Assembly: GCA_009829735.1 (NCBI GenBank)
Contig: CM020619.1
Coordinates: 2,238,590 to 2,302,589, forward strand
Direction of reading: 5' to 3'
Length of the DNA: 64,000 nucleotides
Source of the DNA: Pyropia yezoensis
Taxonomy: Eukaryota; Rhodophyta; Bangiophyceae; Bangiales; Bangiaceae
Below are positions 42,658 to 53,738 of this stretch, one piece after another. Within the stretch, counting starts at the first letter, position 1. Every line of letters starts with the position of its first letter. The notes below the pieces were generated by a model that had not been told where the DNA came from, did not search any database, and saw nothing but the letters and a program-made list of their open reading frames with translations. The translations under genes were made by a program, and so were the position numbers.

Positions 42658-44175
42658 CAGTCGGCCTGCGGTGGCGGCGCAACGCAGAGCGGACACTCCG
42701 CGACGACCTGGAGAAGCGCAGGCACACAGAGCACTTGCAAGGCGGTCTTGGGGTGTGGCAACCAGGAGCATCCTTGCAGCCGGGAGAACACCATCCTTTT
42801 TGGGGCCTTCCCATGTCGGAAGGACGACTATGCCGCTCAAGCAACAATGGCAGACCTCTTCTCGGACGACATCGAAGACCTGCGTAAGAATGGCGTGACT
42901 GTCGGGGACCGGCTGAGGCCGGTCCATCTCATCATGATGGGAGACTATGCCTTCATGACGACGCACCTGGGGCACGCCGGAGCTACCTGTCGGATGCCAT
43001 GCCTGTACTGCACTGCGCGGGCGCGGCCGACGAAGGTGAACGCCGACCACCTGCATGAGTATGGCAACATGCAAGCTGGAAGCAAGGCTGGGGGTCGGCT
43101 TCGTATGATCCAGAACGCGGACGACATGGCTCTTGCGTATCAAGATGTGCCGCTCGCAGGCATGGAGGAGCCCCTGGACATGACTGAGCACCTCTCGATT
43201 GAGCGGAAGCCCCTCCTCATCTTTGACGTCGCTGACATCGCCCCCATGCCGCTGCACGTGACGCAAGGTGGCACGGGCTACCTTCTCACCCTCGGCGTGG
43301 AAGCGGTTGTCTTCGATCAGGGGCAGGAGAAGGCGGCTGAGTACGCCACGGCAATGGCTGAGGTCCTCCGGTCCGGCGCGGGTGTATGCCCGGCTCCGTA
43401 CCACGGGGGCGCGCTCGCTGGAAAGCAGTGCCACAAGATTACTGGCAAGCTGGACCTCGTGTGCGACGTGCTAGACACTTTTGTGCCCGACGCGCGCGCG
43501 CGTGCCTATCGCGACGCGTGCGCTCTCTGGGGCTCTATCATCCCAGTGATGAACCGAGCTGAGGTCATCCCGCCGGCGGAACGAGCTACCTTCCGTCGGC
43601 GAGTAGCTACCTTTGTTGGCAGCCTCATTGCGGACTTTGAGTGATGCAGTGTTATCCCCAAGTTCCACATCCTCTGTTGCCACGCGCCCGACTTCCTGGA
43701 CAGGCACGGATCCATTGGCCTCTACAGTGAGCAAGGCTTGGAAGCGTGGCATGGCCATGACAACCAGAACAACAAGGCGCTCGTTGGAGCGACCTTCCTG
43801 GAGCGCTGTGTGCGTCTGCTGCAGAAAGCGGCCGTAGGATGCGGCATGGGCGACTCGACGTTCAACCTCGGCAAGCGTCGAGCCCCAGCGGCGGCCGGGG
43901 CTCGCAAAGCGACCATGGAGTCGGACTTGCGCACGACTAGTGCCAAGATAGCAACCGGGACCAGCCCTGCGGAGTCGGCGGCCTGTGTCGAGAAGCGCGA
44001 CGACGACATGAACAAGTGGGCGACAAATATGGTCGCAGGGAGTGTGACCAAGATAGCTGCCTATTGTCAGCGAAAGGACAAGGCAGCAGCCGCGGCGGAG
44101 GCCGAAGCGGAGGCCGACGATGCCTTGCTTGCTGCCGCACAGGAAATGTGCCTTGCCATTTTGCTTGCCAATTAA
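42658..44175 (+). pseudogene. DDE transposase-like protein, C-terminal part, with one in-frame TGA
   Basis: The frame opens after a TAA at 42655-42657 and reads CKAVLGCGNQEHPCSRENT, ILFGAFPCRKDDYAA, then GDYAFMTTHLGHAGAT with PCLYC. Gly-Asp plus a Cys-x2-Cys insert is typical of DDE enzymes with a zinc-binding insertion (RAG1/Transib, hAT and KDZ-like groups). A TGA at 43642-43644 interrupts it, and the same frame goes on with VIPKFHILCCHAPDFLDRHG and SIGLYSEQGLEAWHGHDNQ, where the Glu may be the third catalytic residue. It ends at a TAA (44173-44175) after an Ala/Glu-rich coiled segment. The N-terminal half is missing at the junction with the chromovirus at about 42600. The superfamily is not certain. 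Confidence 0.6.
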
Positions 44176-45429
44176 AGATACACGAGCTGTTCATTCACAT
44201 GACGTGTGCACGCTGGACGGTCGCTCGGACGTCTTCAAGGCTCCTTTCTCTTCGCTCAGCTTCCCCCTGGGATGCGGGGATAAACCAACCCGCTCTTTTA
44301 CCCGTGCAGCTCCCCCCTTTGGCTTTAAACGACGCACTCCCCCTCTCTTGGGCTCCCTTGTGTGACTTTGCCGTTGCAGTGGTGATGCCCGAAAAGGTCT
44401 GTGCGCTCTCCCGTTGAGAAGAGATGTGCTGATTCCATGTCGATTTTCAACCCGGGAGGTCCGCCTGAGAAGCCCCAGGCAGCTGTGCTCCAATTCTCAT
44501 CAGACACGTCGTTTGAACCCTGGAATAGCGTGACAATTTTCAATATATGTCGTATTTGATCCTGACACAGCGCTCTGGGCCAATGGCTGATCCGGATTCG
44601 CTCTGAACCCTAGTGTCCGCTCTCGGCACGGCTTAACTGGGGGTGAAGACGGGGCCTGAAGCGCAAGATCCATGTGCGTGCGGCGGCAGTGCTGCGCACA
44701 ACTGCCCCTCATGGCCTCGGTGTCGTGGTGCCAAAATTGGGGTCACGAAAACATCACCAGTTTTCTTCTTGGCCAGTTACAGGGCTTCACGTCTCTTTAA
44801 AAATATAGTGTAAAGAAACCCAGGATGCACACCTTAACTAGGCGTGGGGCACACTGCAAGCGCGTGGGTGGCGATGGATCAGGCGACCGCTGGCTGTTTG
44901 AAAATTTAGCACAGTCAGCCGTTGACTGCCTCCCGGACGCCATTTTTCGGTCCCGCGCACCGCGGGATCAACGCTCGACGCGGGTGGGGACGCGGCGGAA
45001 TTGCCCCTGCCTCGACTGGGCGCAAGAAAATATAGGAGGGCCACCTATGAAACGTGTCCGTGAGTACTTCACATAGCCCCCAGACCCCTCCGCCACTGGG
45101 CCAAGGCCGCGCTTGCGGCGAGGCGGGCCGGCGTCCGCGTCGTCCACCCGCGCGCCGCGCGGCCGCCTCGCTGCCCCGTGCGCACCGCCCGCCAGACCTG
45201 AGGGACGGGCGCCGCCCGCGGGCGACGACAGCGTGTGCATCCCCCCCCCCCCCCGGGGACCCGACGGCCTCCCCCCCCCGCCCCTTCCCCCCGACAACCC
45301 CCGCTACCTCCTTGGTTTCCGCCCCTGCCGGACCGCCACCCCTGCCTGCCCTCTTCCCCGCCTTCCCCCAACCGCCCCCTCCCCCCCCACCCGACCGCCG
45401 GCATCCCCGCGAGGTGGAGCCGGCACGCC
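44176..45429. other. Intergenic DNA and FIP1 promoter region
   Basis: No coding motif is seen. AAAAATATAGTG (about 44800-44811) is a possible TATA-like element, but it is 600 bp before the FIP1 start. C-rich DNA (45240-45400) immediately precedes the gene. Confidence 0.35.
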
Positions 45430-48400
45430 ATGGACGGCGACGCGTCGGCGGCGGCGGCGGCGGTGCGCCCGCCGCCGCCGCCGGCGGTCGCCGCCGTCGC
45501 GTCGGAAGAGGATGAGGATGAGGCGCTCTACGGACCCGGGGGGGGTGTTGACCCCCCCCCGCCGCCGCCGCCGCCGCCGCCGCCACCAGTATCCTCGCCG
45601 CTGCCGCCGCCGCCGGCGTCGCACGGGGCGGCGAATGGCGTGGCGGCTGTGGACGAGGCGGCACCCCTTCCGCCGCCGCCGCCACCACCGCCGCCGCCGC
45701 CGTCGGCCGCAGCGGCTGGGGGAGAAGGTAGCATGGGCCCTATCGGTGACGTCGGCGGCGGCAGCGGCGGCGGCCCGCCCTCTGCCAATGGCGGCGGCGA
45801 TGGGCACGCGGCGGCGGCGGCGCCGCCGGCCGTGGGTGCCAATGGTGACACCCCCGCTGCTGCGGATGCTGCGGCCGCTGACGGTGCCGCCGCTGCCTCC
45901 GCCACCGCCGCGGCCGTCGCCAGCGACGACGACGGGTCGAGCGGCTCGGGGTCGGCCGCGTCGGACAGTGATGACGACACGGACGATGACGTGGCGGTGG
46001 TGCTCAATACGGGCAAACGGGCGGCGGCGGCGGGCGGGCTTGCCGCTGGCGGGGGTGTTGGCGGCGGTGGTGTTGTTGGTGGTGGTGGCGGCGGCGGCGG
46101 TGGCGGTGGCGGCCGGGGGGGGGTCGGCGGCGGCCACGGTTCAGGCAACGGCGGTGGGGGGGGAGGCGTTGGCGGCGGTGGCGCCGCGGGCGTGGGGGGG
46201 GGGGGGGGGGGGGGGGGCCCTGGCAGCCGAGGCGATGGTCTGGGCGGCAGTGGTGCTGGTGGCGGCGGCGCTGCTGGCCGGGACGGCGGCGGCGGCGCGA
46301 CTGGCGGCGTCTCCATTGCCATGGGCGTTAGCAGCACGTGGGTCAACCCCGCGGCGGGCGGCCGCGGATCGGCTGGCGGTGACGGCCGCGGCGGGGGTGG
46401 GCGATCGGGCGACGGCCGCGGTGGTGGGGACGGCCGCGGGGGCGATGGCCGTGGCGGCGGCGGCGGCGGCGACCGTGGTGGCGGCGACCGCGGCGGCGGT
46501 GGCAGCAACATCCTCTCCATGCTGCCGACGCCCACTATGAACGTGGGCACCAACCAGCGGTCGGTGTACGACCTGGAGATTGGAAAGCTCCCGGAGAAGC
46601 CGTGGCGCGAGCGTGGCGTCGACATCACCGAGTACTTTAACTATGGCTTCACCGAGGACACCTGGCGCCTCTACTGCGAGCGCCAGATGCAGATGCGCCT
46701 TGAGGCGTCAATGCTCGCCAAGATCAAGACCGTCGATGGGGGGGGCGGTGGCGGGGGACCGGGGGGCAGCCTCGGCCCCGGTGGGGGGGTCGCCGGCGGG
46801 GGAGGCATTGCCGACGGTCGCCGGGGAGGGGGGGGTCCGCCGGGCTCGCACCTCTCCGGGTCACTCCCCTCTGGCCGTGGCGGCGGCGGTGGCGGCGGCG
46901 GTGGCGGCGGGGGTGGGGGCGGCAAGGGCCACCGCGGTGGGCCTGGCGGGCCTCCCACTGGCCCGTATCCCCCCCTGCCTCCTGGGATGCTGCTCCCTGG
47001 CATGCGTCCCCCTCCCGGCGCCTACCCACCGGGCTTGCCATTGCCGCCTGGTGGGATGCCCCCCCCACCAGGTATGTTTGGGATGATCGCCCCCGGCGGC
47101 AGCAGCACCGGGCCCGGTGGCAGCAGCGGTGGCGGCGGCGGGAGCGTCGGCGGACCGCACGGCAGCAGCGGCAGCATTGGGGGCATGCCGGGCGTGCCGC
47201 CGCCGCCGCCGCCGCCGCCACCGCCGCCGCCACCACCCCCATCATCGTCTCCGCCTCCCCCTTCGCACCGTCGTGACGATGTGACGCTGTCCTTGACGGG
47301 CGGGGGGGGGGGGGGAAGGTGGGCGTTGGCGGCCGTATGGGGGGGGGCGCCCCCCGGGTGGGGCGGGAGGGGAGGAGGACCGCAAGCCGGGGGGCCGAGA
47401 GGATGTCGGGCGGGGCGGCCGCCGCGGCAGCCGCTTTGACCCTCCCCTGGGTGGCGGCGACGACCGTGGTGGTCGTGGGGGTGGGGGTGGCGGCCCCGGC
47501 GGCCCCGGCGGCCCCGGCGGCCCCGGCGGCCCCGGCGGCCCCGGCGGCCCCGGCGGCCCTGGTGGCCCTAATGGGGGCCCCAGCGGCAGCAGTGGGGGAC
47601 TGCCGGGCATGCCGCCCGGCATGCCGCCCATGCCGCCCGGCATGCCGCCCATGCCTCCCGGCATGCTCGAAATGCTGGCGTCGATGCCCCCCCCAGGGGG
47701 TATGCCCGGCGGCGCCAAGTGGCCGCCCATGCCCGGAGGGGGGATGGGCTTCCCGCCGGGCCTCCCGCCCCTGCCGGGCATGCCACCGGGGATGGGCGGA
47801 CGGCCGCCTCCGGGGATGCCTCCGGGGATGGGCTTCCCGGGGATGCCACCGGGGATGGGGCCGCCCGGCATGGGTGGCCGGGGGGGCATGCGCGGACCGG
47901 GCATGGGCGGGGGGCCAGGGCCGCCGGGCCCCCCTCACGACGGGGTGGGCAAGGGGCCGGGCGGCGGCGGCGGCGGCGGCGGGCTGGGCGGGCCGGGCGG
48001 GCCTGGCGGGCCGGGCGGCCCTGGCTCACGGGGCGGCGGCCCAGGTGGCGGCCCTGGGGGCGGCGGCGGCCGCCCGTTTGGCGGTGGCGGCGGCGGCGGT
48101 CCGCCCCGCCCCGACGGTGGGCGGGACCGGGACCGGGACCGCGGCGGGCGCCCGAGGGGCGGCTTTGGCGGCGGCGCCGACGGCCCTGGGGGGGCGGGTG
48201 GCCTCGGCGGTCGCCTCGGGGACGGGCATGGTCGCGGGGGCGCCAGCGCCGTCGGCGCCGACGGCGGTGGCGTTGGCGGTGGCGGTGGCGGTGGCGGTGC
48301 GGGTGGGCCTGGCGGCAGCGCGCCGCCCTTTGCGCCCCCCCACTTGGACCGGCGGGGCGACCCGGGGGGGAGCCGGCGGGAGCGCCCGCCCGAGCGCTCC

Positions 48401-48937
48401 CCCCCGGCTGACGGTGGTGGCAGCGGCGGCGGCGACGCGCGTAAGCGCAGCAGCAGCGACCGGGGCGGCGGAGAGCACCGGCCACGGGAGCGGGAGCGGT
48501 CGGACCGCGGGGAGCGGGAGCGGGAGCGGGAGCGGGAGCGGGAACGGGAACGGGAACGGGTGGCACCGTCCACCCGCGGGGACCGCGGGGACCGGGGGGA
48601 CCGCGGGGACCGCGGGGACCGGGGTGACCGGGGTGACCGGGGCGACCGGGGCGACCGAAGTGACCGGGGCGACCGGGGCGACCGCGGGGAGCGCGGGGAG
48701 CGGGGCGACCGCGGCAGTCGCGACGACCGCGGCGGCGGCGACCGCGCGGAGCGGGAGCGGGAGCGGGACCGCAGCAGCCGCGACGGCCACGGCAGCCGCG
48801 GCGGCCGCGACCGGGGCGACCGTGACCGGGACCGGGACCGGGACCGGGACCGGGGGGAGCGGGAGCGCAAGCGCTCGTCGGGGTCGTACGAGCGGGAGCA
48901 CGGCACGGAGGAGCGGTCGTCCAAGAGGCGGCGCTGA
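45430..48937 (+). CDS. FIP1: Fip1-type pre-mRNA 3'-end processing factor
   Basis: Fip1 is the cleavage/polyadenylation subunit that tethers poly(A) polymerase. The start at 45430 has a strong context (GCCATGG). The N-terminus has an acidic patch ending [10 protein letters not shown], the Fip1 'LYG' motif. The Fip1 core at about 46565-46715 reads [20 protein letters not shown] followed by [12 protein letters not shown], the diagnostic motif. The rest is very long low complexity: poly-Pro, poly-Gly and Met-Pro-Pro-Gly repeats, and a C-terminal Arg-Glu/Arg-Asp repeat ending SSKRRR, as in animal FIP1L1. One frame change is needed at a 14-G run (47302-47315); with 13 G the whole gene is a single frame of about 1,168 codons. 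That is several times the yeast protein, and the extra length is repeats. Confidence 0.9.
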
Positions 48938-49326
48938 CGTGGTGGGGGGGGAGGTTTTGTGGGGCGCGGCAGCTGCGCAATGCGTGGGGTAGAGGCAGGG
49001 GTGGGGAGGACCGGGGCGCGTCGGGACTCGGGGGGGGGGGGGGGGAAGGGGGGGGGGGTCGGGGGGGGGAGGGGCGAAGGCGACGACGGACCGGCCGAGC
49101 GCCTTATCATGGAACGCCTGTGTGGGAGGCTGGCGTTCGCCAGAGGAGGGGGCGCCACCGGTTTGTGCGGCGCAGGTGCGAGTGGGCCCGCCCTTCGGTG
49201 CCCCGAGGAGGGGGGTCATGCTGCCTGCAGCTGCGAGGAGCACCGTCAAGGCGGACGCCGGACGGCAGGACGACGGCGGCCGCGCACGCGGGCCTGTCGA
49301 CTGCTGCTGAGGGCAGCTACCCAGGT
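48938..49326. other. Convergent 3' flank between FIP1 and the bZIP gene
   Basis: G-rich runs (49030-49070) and no coding signal. The two genes end towards each other here. Confidence 0.4.
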
Positions 49327-51205
49327 TCAACCAAAAGAGAAGAAAAAAAACGCGCTCACGCATTTCCATGCACACGGACAAGCACCACAAACAGCCGCCG
49401 CCAGGCGTCGCCGTCGGCGCCTGCCATTCATACCTCCCCCCCCCCCCCCCGCCACACCACTGTGTACCACGATACCCACGTCCGCCTCCTGCTTCAGACG
49501 GGGGTGCCAGCGCCAACAGCTGTCCCCCCCCCCGACGCCGCCGCCGCGGCCCCCCCTGCCGCGCCAGGCGCTCCCCCCCCTCCCCCCCCCCCCCTCTTCC
49601 AGCGACACGCCCGTCGACTGCACCAGCGCCGCTGCCGCCGGTGACGCCGCCGCCGCCCGGCGGAGAGCCCGCACCAGGCGCTCCCGGTCCGCCTCGACGG
49701 CCGCCCGCTTGCGGAGGACCTTGTCCGCCACCCGCCGCAGGCGGTTGCGCTCCGTCTCGGTGCGGTTGAGGCGGGCGACCAGCTCGTCTTGGTAGGTCTG
49801 GACGCGCGCGCGGCTCGCCGCCGCGCACGCCCGGTTGGCCTGGCCCCGCTGCTTGAGGCGGATGGACTTTTCCACGTCCCCGCTGGCGGCGGCCGCGGCG
49901 GCGGCTGCAAAGGCAGGGACGTCCAGCTTGACCACTGCAGAGGGGTGGGGGAGGGGGGCGGGGGGGGGGAGGAGGGCGAAGGAAGGGAGAGAGCGGGCAG
50001 AGGGCGAGAGAGATAAAGGAAACGATAGGTGGGAAGGGGAGAGGGGTGGAAGACGGTGGCAAGGAACGATACCGGGTTGGTGTGAAGCGTACAAGGAAAG
50101 AGGAGATAAGACGACAAGGGAAATCGGCGGCACAAGCACACAAAGGAACCAAAGGGGCAAGCCCGCACCAAGATACCAGCGTCAGTTCAATGCCCGCAGC
50201 GGGCGTCGACTACAAGGCGCGCGAGGTCATCCCACCACACGTGGCAGGCTGCCACGATATGTATACATGACACGGTGCAGCTACATGCCACGGTGCGACT
50301 ACATGCCACGGTGCTACATGCCACGGTGTGGCTACATGCCACGGTGCCGCACCAAAAAAACGGGCGGCCACACAGCAGCCACGCCACAAGATCCGCGCGG
50401 CCGCCACGCGGCGGGCACGGGCACGGGCAACACCGTCCTTGTCACCCCCCCGACGGCCGCGGCGATACCCCGCGCGCATGGCCACCCCAGGCGCTCCCCA
50501 CCCCCCCGGCTCCCTCGCCTGCCCCCTCCCCCTCCCCCTGGGCAGCCCCTCACGACACCTACTGCTCTCCTCCTTGACACGTTGGAAGACGTCCAACGAC
50601 AGCTGGTGCGCCTGCGCCACCTCCACCAGGGAGCCCTCCTCGCCCGCCCGCACGCCCGCGGCGGCGGCCAGGTCGGGCAGCGGCGGTGGCGGGGGGGCGG
50701 GCGGCAGCGCCGCCGCCGCCGCCGCCGCAGCGGCGGCCGCCGCTGCCGCCCCACGCTTGAGAGGCGTCGCGAGCGTGACGGGCAGGCCGCCACCGGCGGC
50801 GGCCGCGGCGGCCGCCGCCGCCGCCGCCACCCGACCGCCGGGGGCGGGGGCGCCCGTGGAAGTCCGCGGCGCACCCCCGCTGCCCGCCGCACCGGGCGCG
50901 CCCAGGCCAGTGGCCAGCGTACCGCCGCCGCCGCCGCCCCCACCCACCCCAACGCCCTGCCCCATCGTGTGCCCCGGGTCGGCGGTGCCGCCCGGGTCGA
51001 GGGCAGCGGCGGCGGCTGCCGCCCCCCCCCCTCCGACACCCCCGGCCGCCCCCCCCACTCCGGGGGCGGCGGCGCCGACCGGCTCGGCCGCGGCGCCGGC
51101 AAAGTCCATCAGCTCCTCGTCGACGGTGCCGTCGTCGGGGGGGGCGCCGTCGGCCGCCGCGGCGGCGGCCGCGGCGCGCTGCTGGGTCGCCAGGTGGGCG
51201 CCCAT
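49327..51205 (-). CDS. bZIP transcription factor, two exons
   Basis: Exon 1 (51205-50554) starts [20 protein letters not shown], has an acidic DEELMDFAG, Ala/Gly-rich stretches and GSLVEVAQAHQLSLDVFQRV. Exon 2 (49934-49327) begins in the middle of a codon and holds the bZIP: basic region QANRACAAASRARVQTYQDE, with the family's N-x7-R spacing and AxxSR, then a zipper-like helix with ELVARLNRTETERNRLRRVA. The intron 50553-49935 has GTGAGG at its donor and a pyrimidine-rich CTCTGCAG acceptor. The phases match: exon 1 leaves C and exon 2 supplies TG, restoring one Leu codon. The C-terminal tail is Gly-rich and may be shorter in reality. The protein should be nuclear and bind DNA as a dimer. It is divergent from GET2 across a 1.2-kb intergenic region. 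Confidence 0.78.
50263..50349 (+). repeat. Tandem repeat in the bZIP intron
   Basis: Five copies of a 15-18-bp unit with core CTACATGCCACGGTG (first copy ATACATGACACGGTG) follow one another inside the intron of the bZIP gene. They would be transcribed as CACCGTGGCATGTAG. Confidence 0.8.
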
Positions 51206-52397
51206 GGTACCGTCAAGGGGGGGGGGGAAGGGGGGGGGGGGGGGCGGGGAAGGTCAACACGGGCGCACAGGAACGCCGAGCAAAGCAAATGCCGCACGGA
51301 GGGCGCCGCGGTAGAGTGGCTGTACGGAGTCAGTCAGAGAGGGGAGCGTGGGGGAGAAGTTTGAGAGAGGGAGGGGGTAGGGTAGAGGAAGGGAGGGGAG
51401 AAGGGGCAAAGGGGGTAGGGGGGGGGTGGAGACGCGTCACACGCGGACAGAGTGGGACACCGGCTTGACCGAGCGACGACGCGCCTCCGGTCGACGGCCG
51501 CCAACAGCTCGACCGCCGGCGCGCGCGGCGGAGCGGGCGCCTCGACACCCACAAGGAAGGACCGGTGAGGGGGGGGGGGGGGGAAGTGCGGAGAAGGCGC
51601 CCGCGCGGCTTGGCCTCAGCGCGCCAACAACCAACTCTCCCCCAAACTCGCAACATTCCGCGCCACAAAACCTCACGCACAGGTCATGCGGGGTGCCACC
51701 CCACGTCGCACGCCACGTGCTGTCTCCACAAGAAGGGACCGTCGGCCGGCTAGCCAATCACGCCGCACGACTGCGGCATGATGCGTTGGGGGGGGCCTCG
51801 CTGGAGCGCGAGCGTGTCTCGCTGAGACACGCAGCATGGCTTGGTGGCTTACGGTGAATAGAGCTCTGGCTGCTCACAAAATACATTTGCAGTATTTTTC
51901 TTGTCTGTTTCTTGTTGGTGACAAGTACATTATAATTTCACGATTGGAGCGATCAAAAACTGCTGACGGCGACCGCCACCACACAACCACAGACAGCGGA
52001 TTGGCAGGTGGGTCGAGGACTTGGTCCCATCTCGCTGGCTTTCAGACAGCATGGCACTTCCATCGTGTTCGCGCTACCTTCCCCCCCTCCCCCACCGCCC
52101 GCCGCGGCCCTCCACCCCTGCTTGCACCCTTTTTCGCGACTTTATCTCGCTTCCAGAGTTCTCCTGCTTCCCCCGTCTGTCACCACCATCTCTTCGCTCT
52201 CTCTCTTGTTCCTCTGCTCTCCGCTGCGTCGCCCGCCGCCGGTCCGGACCTCCGGCGTCCCCTTTCCCTCGCGTCTCCCCCCGTTCCCTTCTTCTTACAA
52301 ACATTTGTTCATCCTTCCCACCCTTCCCCCACCTTCGTCTCTTCTTCCGGCGGCGGGCCGCACCAGCGCTCGGACAGCGGCACACCGACTGGGCGAC
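51206..52397. promoter_or_regulatory. Divergent intergenic region between the bZIP gene and GET2
   Basis: G-runs lie near the bZIP start, an AT-rich segment with CATTATAATTTC occurs near 51928-51939, and a long C/T-rich tract (52075-52330) precedes the GET2 start. A minus-strand frame at 51334-51552 could be an upstream bZIP exon, but this is not established. Confidence 0.35.
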
Positions 52398-53738
52398 ATG
52401 CCACGTCCGGACGGTGACGCCGCGGTGTTGCCGGCAACGTCGCCGGGCGGCCTGCCGTCAGGCGCCCCGCTGGCGTTTGCCGACGGTACCAACGGGGCAG
52501 CGGCTACGGAGGCGGCGGTGGCGGCAGCGGCAGCAGCAGAAGCCGCCGCTGCGGACGCTGCCGACGCTTCGGGTGCCGCTGCGGCTGCGGCTGCTGCGGC
52601 TGCCGCGGCCACCGTCGTGGCCGGCGCCGCTTCCGCCACGACACCCGCGGCGACGTTGCCCAGGGGGGGTGGGTCGTCCTCCCTTTGCCCCACGTCGGCA
52701 GCACCCTCCTCCCTTTCTGCGTCGGACATGGCTGGAGTGGGCGGAGCACCTGCCACGGCGGTGCCGGCCTCGACTCCTGGCGCTGCCAACCCCCCCGCCC
52801 CCGCCGCCTCCATGACCACGAGCGGGTCCGCCTCGGAAACAACGGCAGCGGGGGTAGCTGGTGCGGCCGCCCCTCCCTCCGCCGCCGCCGTTGCGGCGGT
52901 TGGCGCCGCTTCCCGCCCCCAGACCGCCGCCGAGCGCGCCGAGGCTCGGCGGCAGCGCATCCTCGCCAAGCGGTCTGCGCGAATGGCGTTTGCGGACGGC
53001 TCCTCCGCGGCGGCGCCGTCGTCGGTGGCAGCGGTGGAGGCGGTGCCGCCCCGCCCCGTGCACGTCGAGCCGCCGACGCCCCCATCGGGGGCGTCGACGG
53101 GCCTGGTGGCGGGGGGGGGCGGCCGCCCTCGGCGGGAGCCCGTTAGCCTGTTGGCCGCGGCCGCCGCTGCAGCTGCGGCCGGTGTCGGTGGTGACGGCTC
53201 GGGCGGGGGGGGTGACCACTGGGCCGCCGCGGGGGGGTGGAGCACCGGCGGGGGCGCCTGGGGTGGCACCACGGGGGGGGCACGGTGGGGCGGCGGCGGC
53301 GGCGGGCCACCGGCGCCCCCCCCCGCGGCGGCTATGGCCCTCCCCCCCACCTTACGGGTGGCGCTGGTGGTGCTGTTGGCGGTTGCGTATGCGGGTGCCG
53401 TGGCGGCCGCGGCGGTGGGCGGTGGGGGGGGCTGGGCCACGGCAGCCACCTCTGCCGGCGCCGGCCTGGCCCTCCCCCCCGTGTCGGCGGTAGAGCTGTT
53501 CTTGGGGTTTGCGATCGCCACGCGTGCGCCGCGGGTGGCTGCCTGGGCCGCCGCCCGGCGGGCCAGGAGCAAGGGCGGCGGCGGTGGCGGCGGTGGCGGC
53601 CTCCTCGGCCTCCTCGCCGCCGCCCGCACGGCGTGGGCGGTCGCGACGGGGATGGTCGAGGTGGCCCGCGACGCCGCCCTCTACGCGTTTGTGCTGTTTG
53701 GGGTGTTGGCGGTGGTGGAGCGATTGGTCGCCCCCTGA
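52398..53738 (+). CDS. GET2: GET2/CAML-like ER membrane protein
   Basis: Get2/CAML is the ER receptor subunit that recruits Get3 carrying tail-anchored proteins. The Get3-binding motif is visible as TAAERAEARRQRILAKRSAR, a run of basic residues like the RRR-LL segment of Get2 and CAML. Three C-terminal hydrophobic segments follow: LRVALVVLLAVAYAGAVAAA, then PPVSAVELFLGFAIATRAPR, then ARDAALYAFVLFGVLAVVER. The last resembles the family's D-x-x-x-Y-x-F helix. The total is 446 codons, longer than the usual 280-300. The excess is a 175-residue Ala/Ser-rich N-terminus ahead of a motif that is normally at the very start. A downstream Met may therefore be the true start. Confidence 0.7.
   Translation: MPRPDGDAAVLPATSPGGLPSGAPLAFADGTNGAAATEAAVAAAAAAEAAAADAADASGAAAAAAAAAAAATVVAGAASATTPAATLPRGGGSSSLCPTSAAPSSLSASDMAGVGGAPATAVPASTPGAANPPAPAASMTTSGSASETTAAGVAGAAAPPSAAAVAAVGAASRPQTAAERAEARRQRILAKRSARMAFADGSSAAAPSSVAAVEAVPPRPVHVEPPTPPSGASTGLVAGGGGRPRREPVSLLAAAAAAAAAGVGGDGSGGGGDHWAAAGGWSTGGGAWGGTTGGARWGGGGGGPPAPPPAAAMALPPTLRVALVVLLAVAYAGAVAAAAVGGGGGWATAATSAGAGLALPPVSAVELFLGFAIATRAPRVAAWAAARRARSKGGGGGGGGGLLGLLAAARTAWAVATGMVEVARDAALYAFVLFGVLAVVERLVAP

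Noticed and set aside
45304-46628. Long minus-strand frames opposite FIP1
   Set aside because: They are Pro/Arg shadows of Gly-rich codons on the plus strand, where the Fip1 motifs lie.
48026-50152. A 708-codon minus-strand frame overlapping FIP1's 3' end and the bZIP gene
   Set aside because: It is openness from GC-rich repeats; the Fip1 tail (plus) and the bZIP exon (another minus frame) explain the same DNA.
50263-50349. CRISPR or centromere-type array
   Set aside because: Only five 15-18-bp tandem copies lie inside an intron, with no spacers and no higher-order structure.
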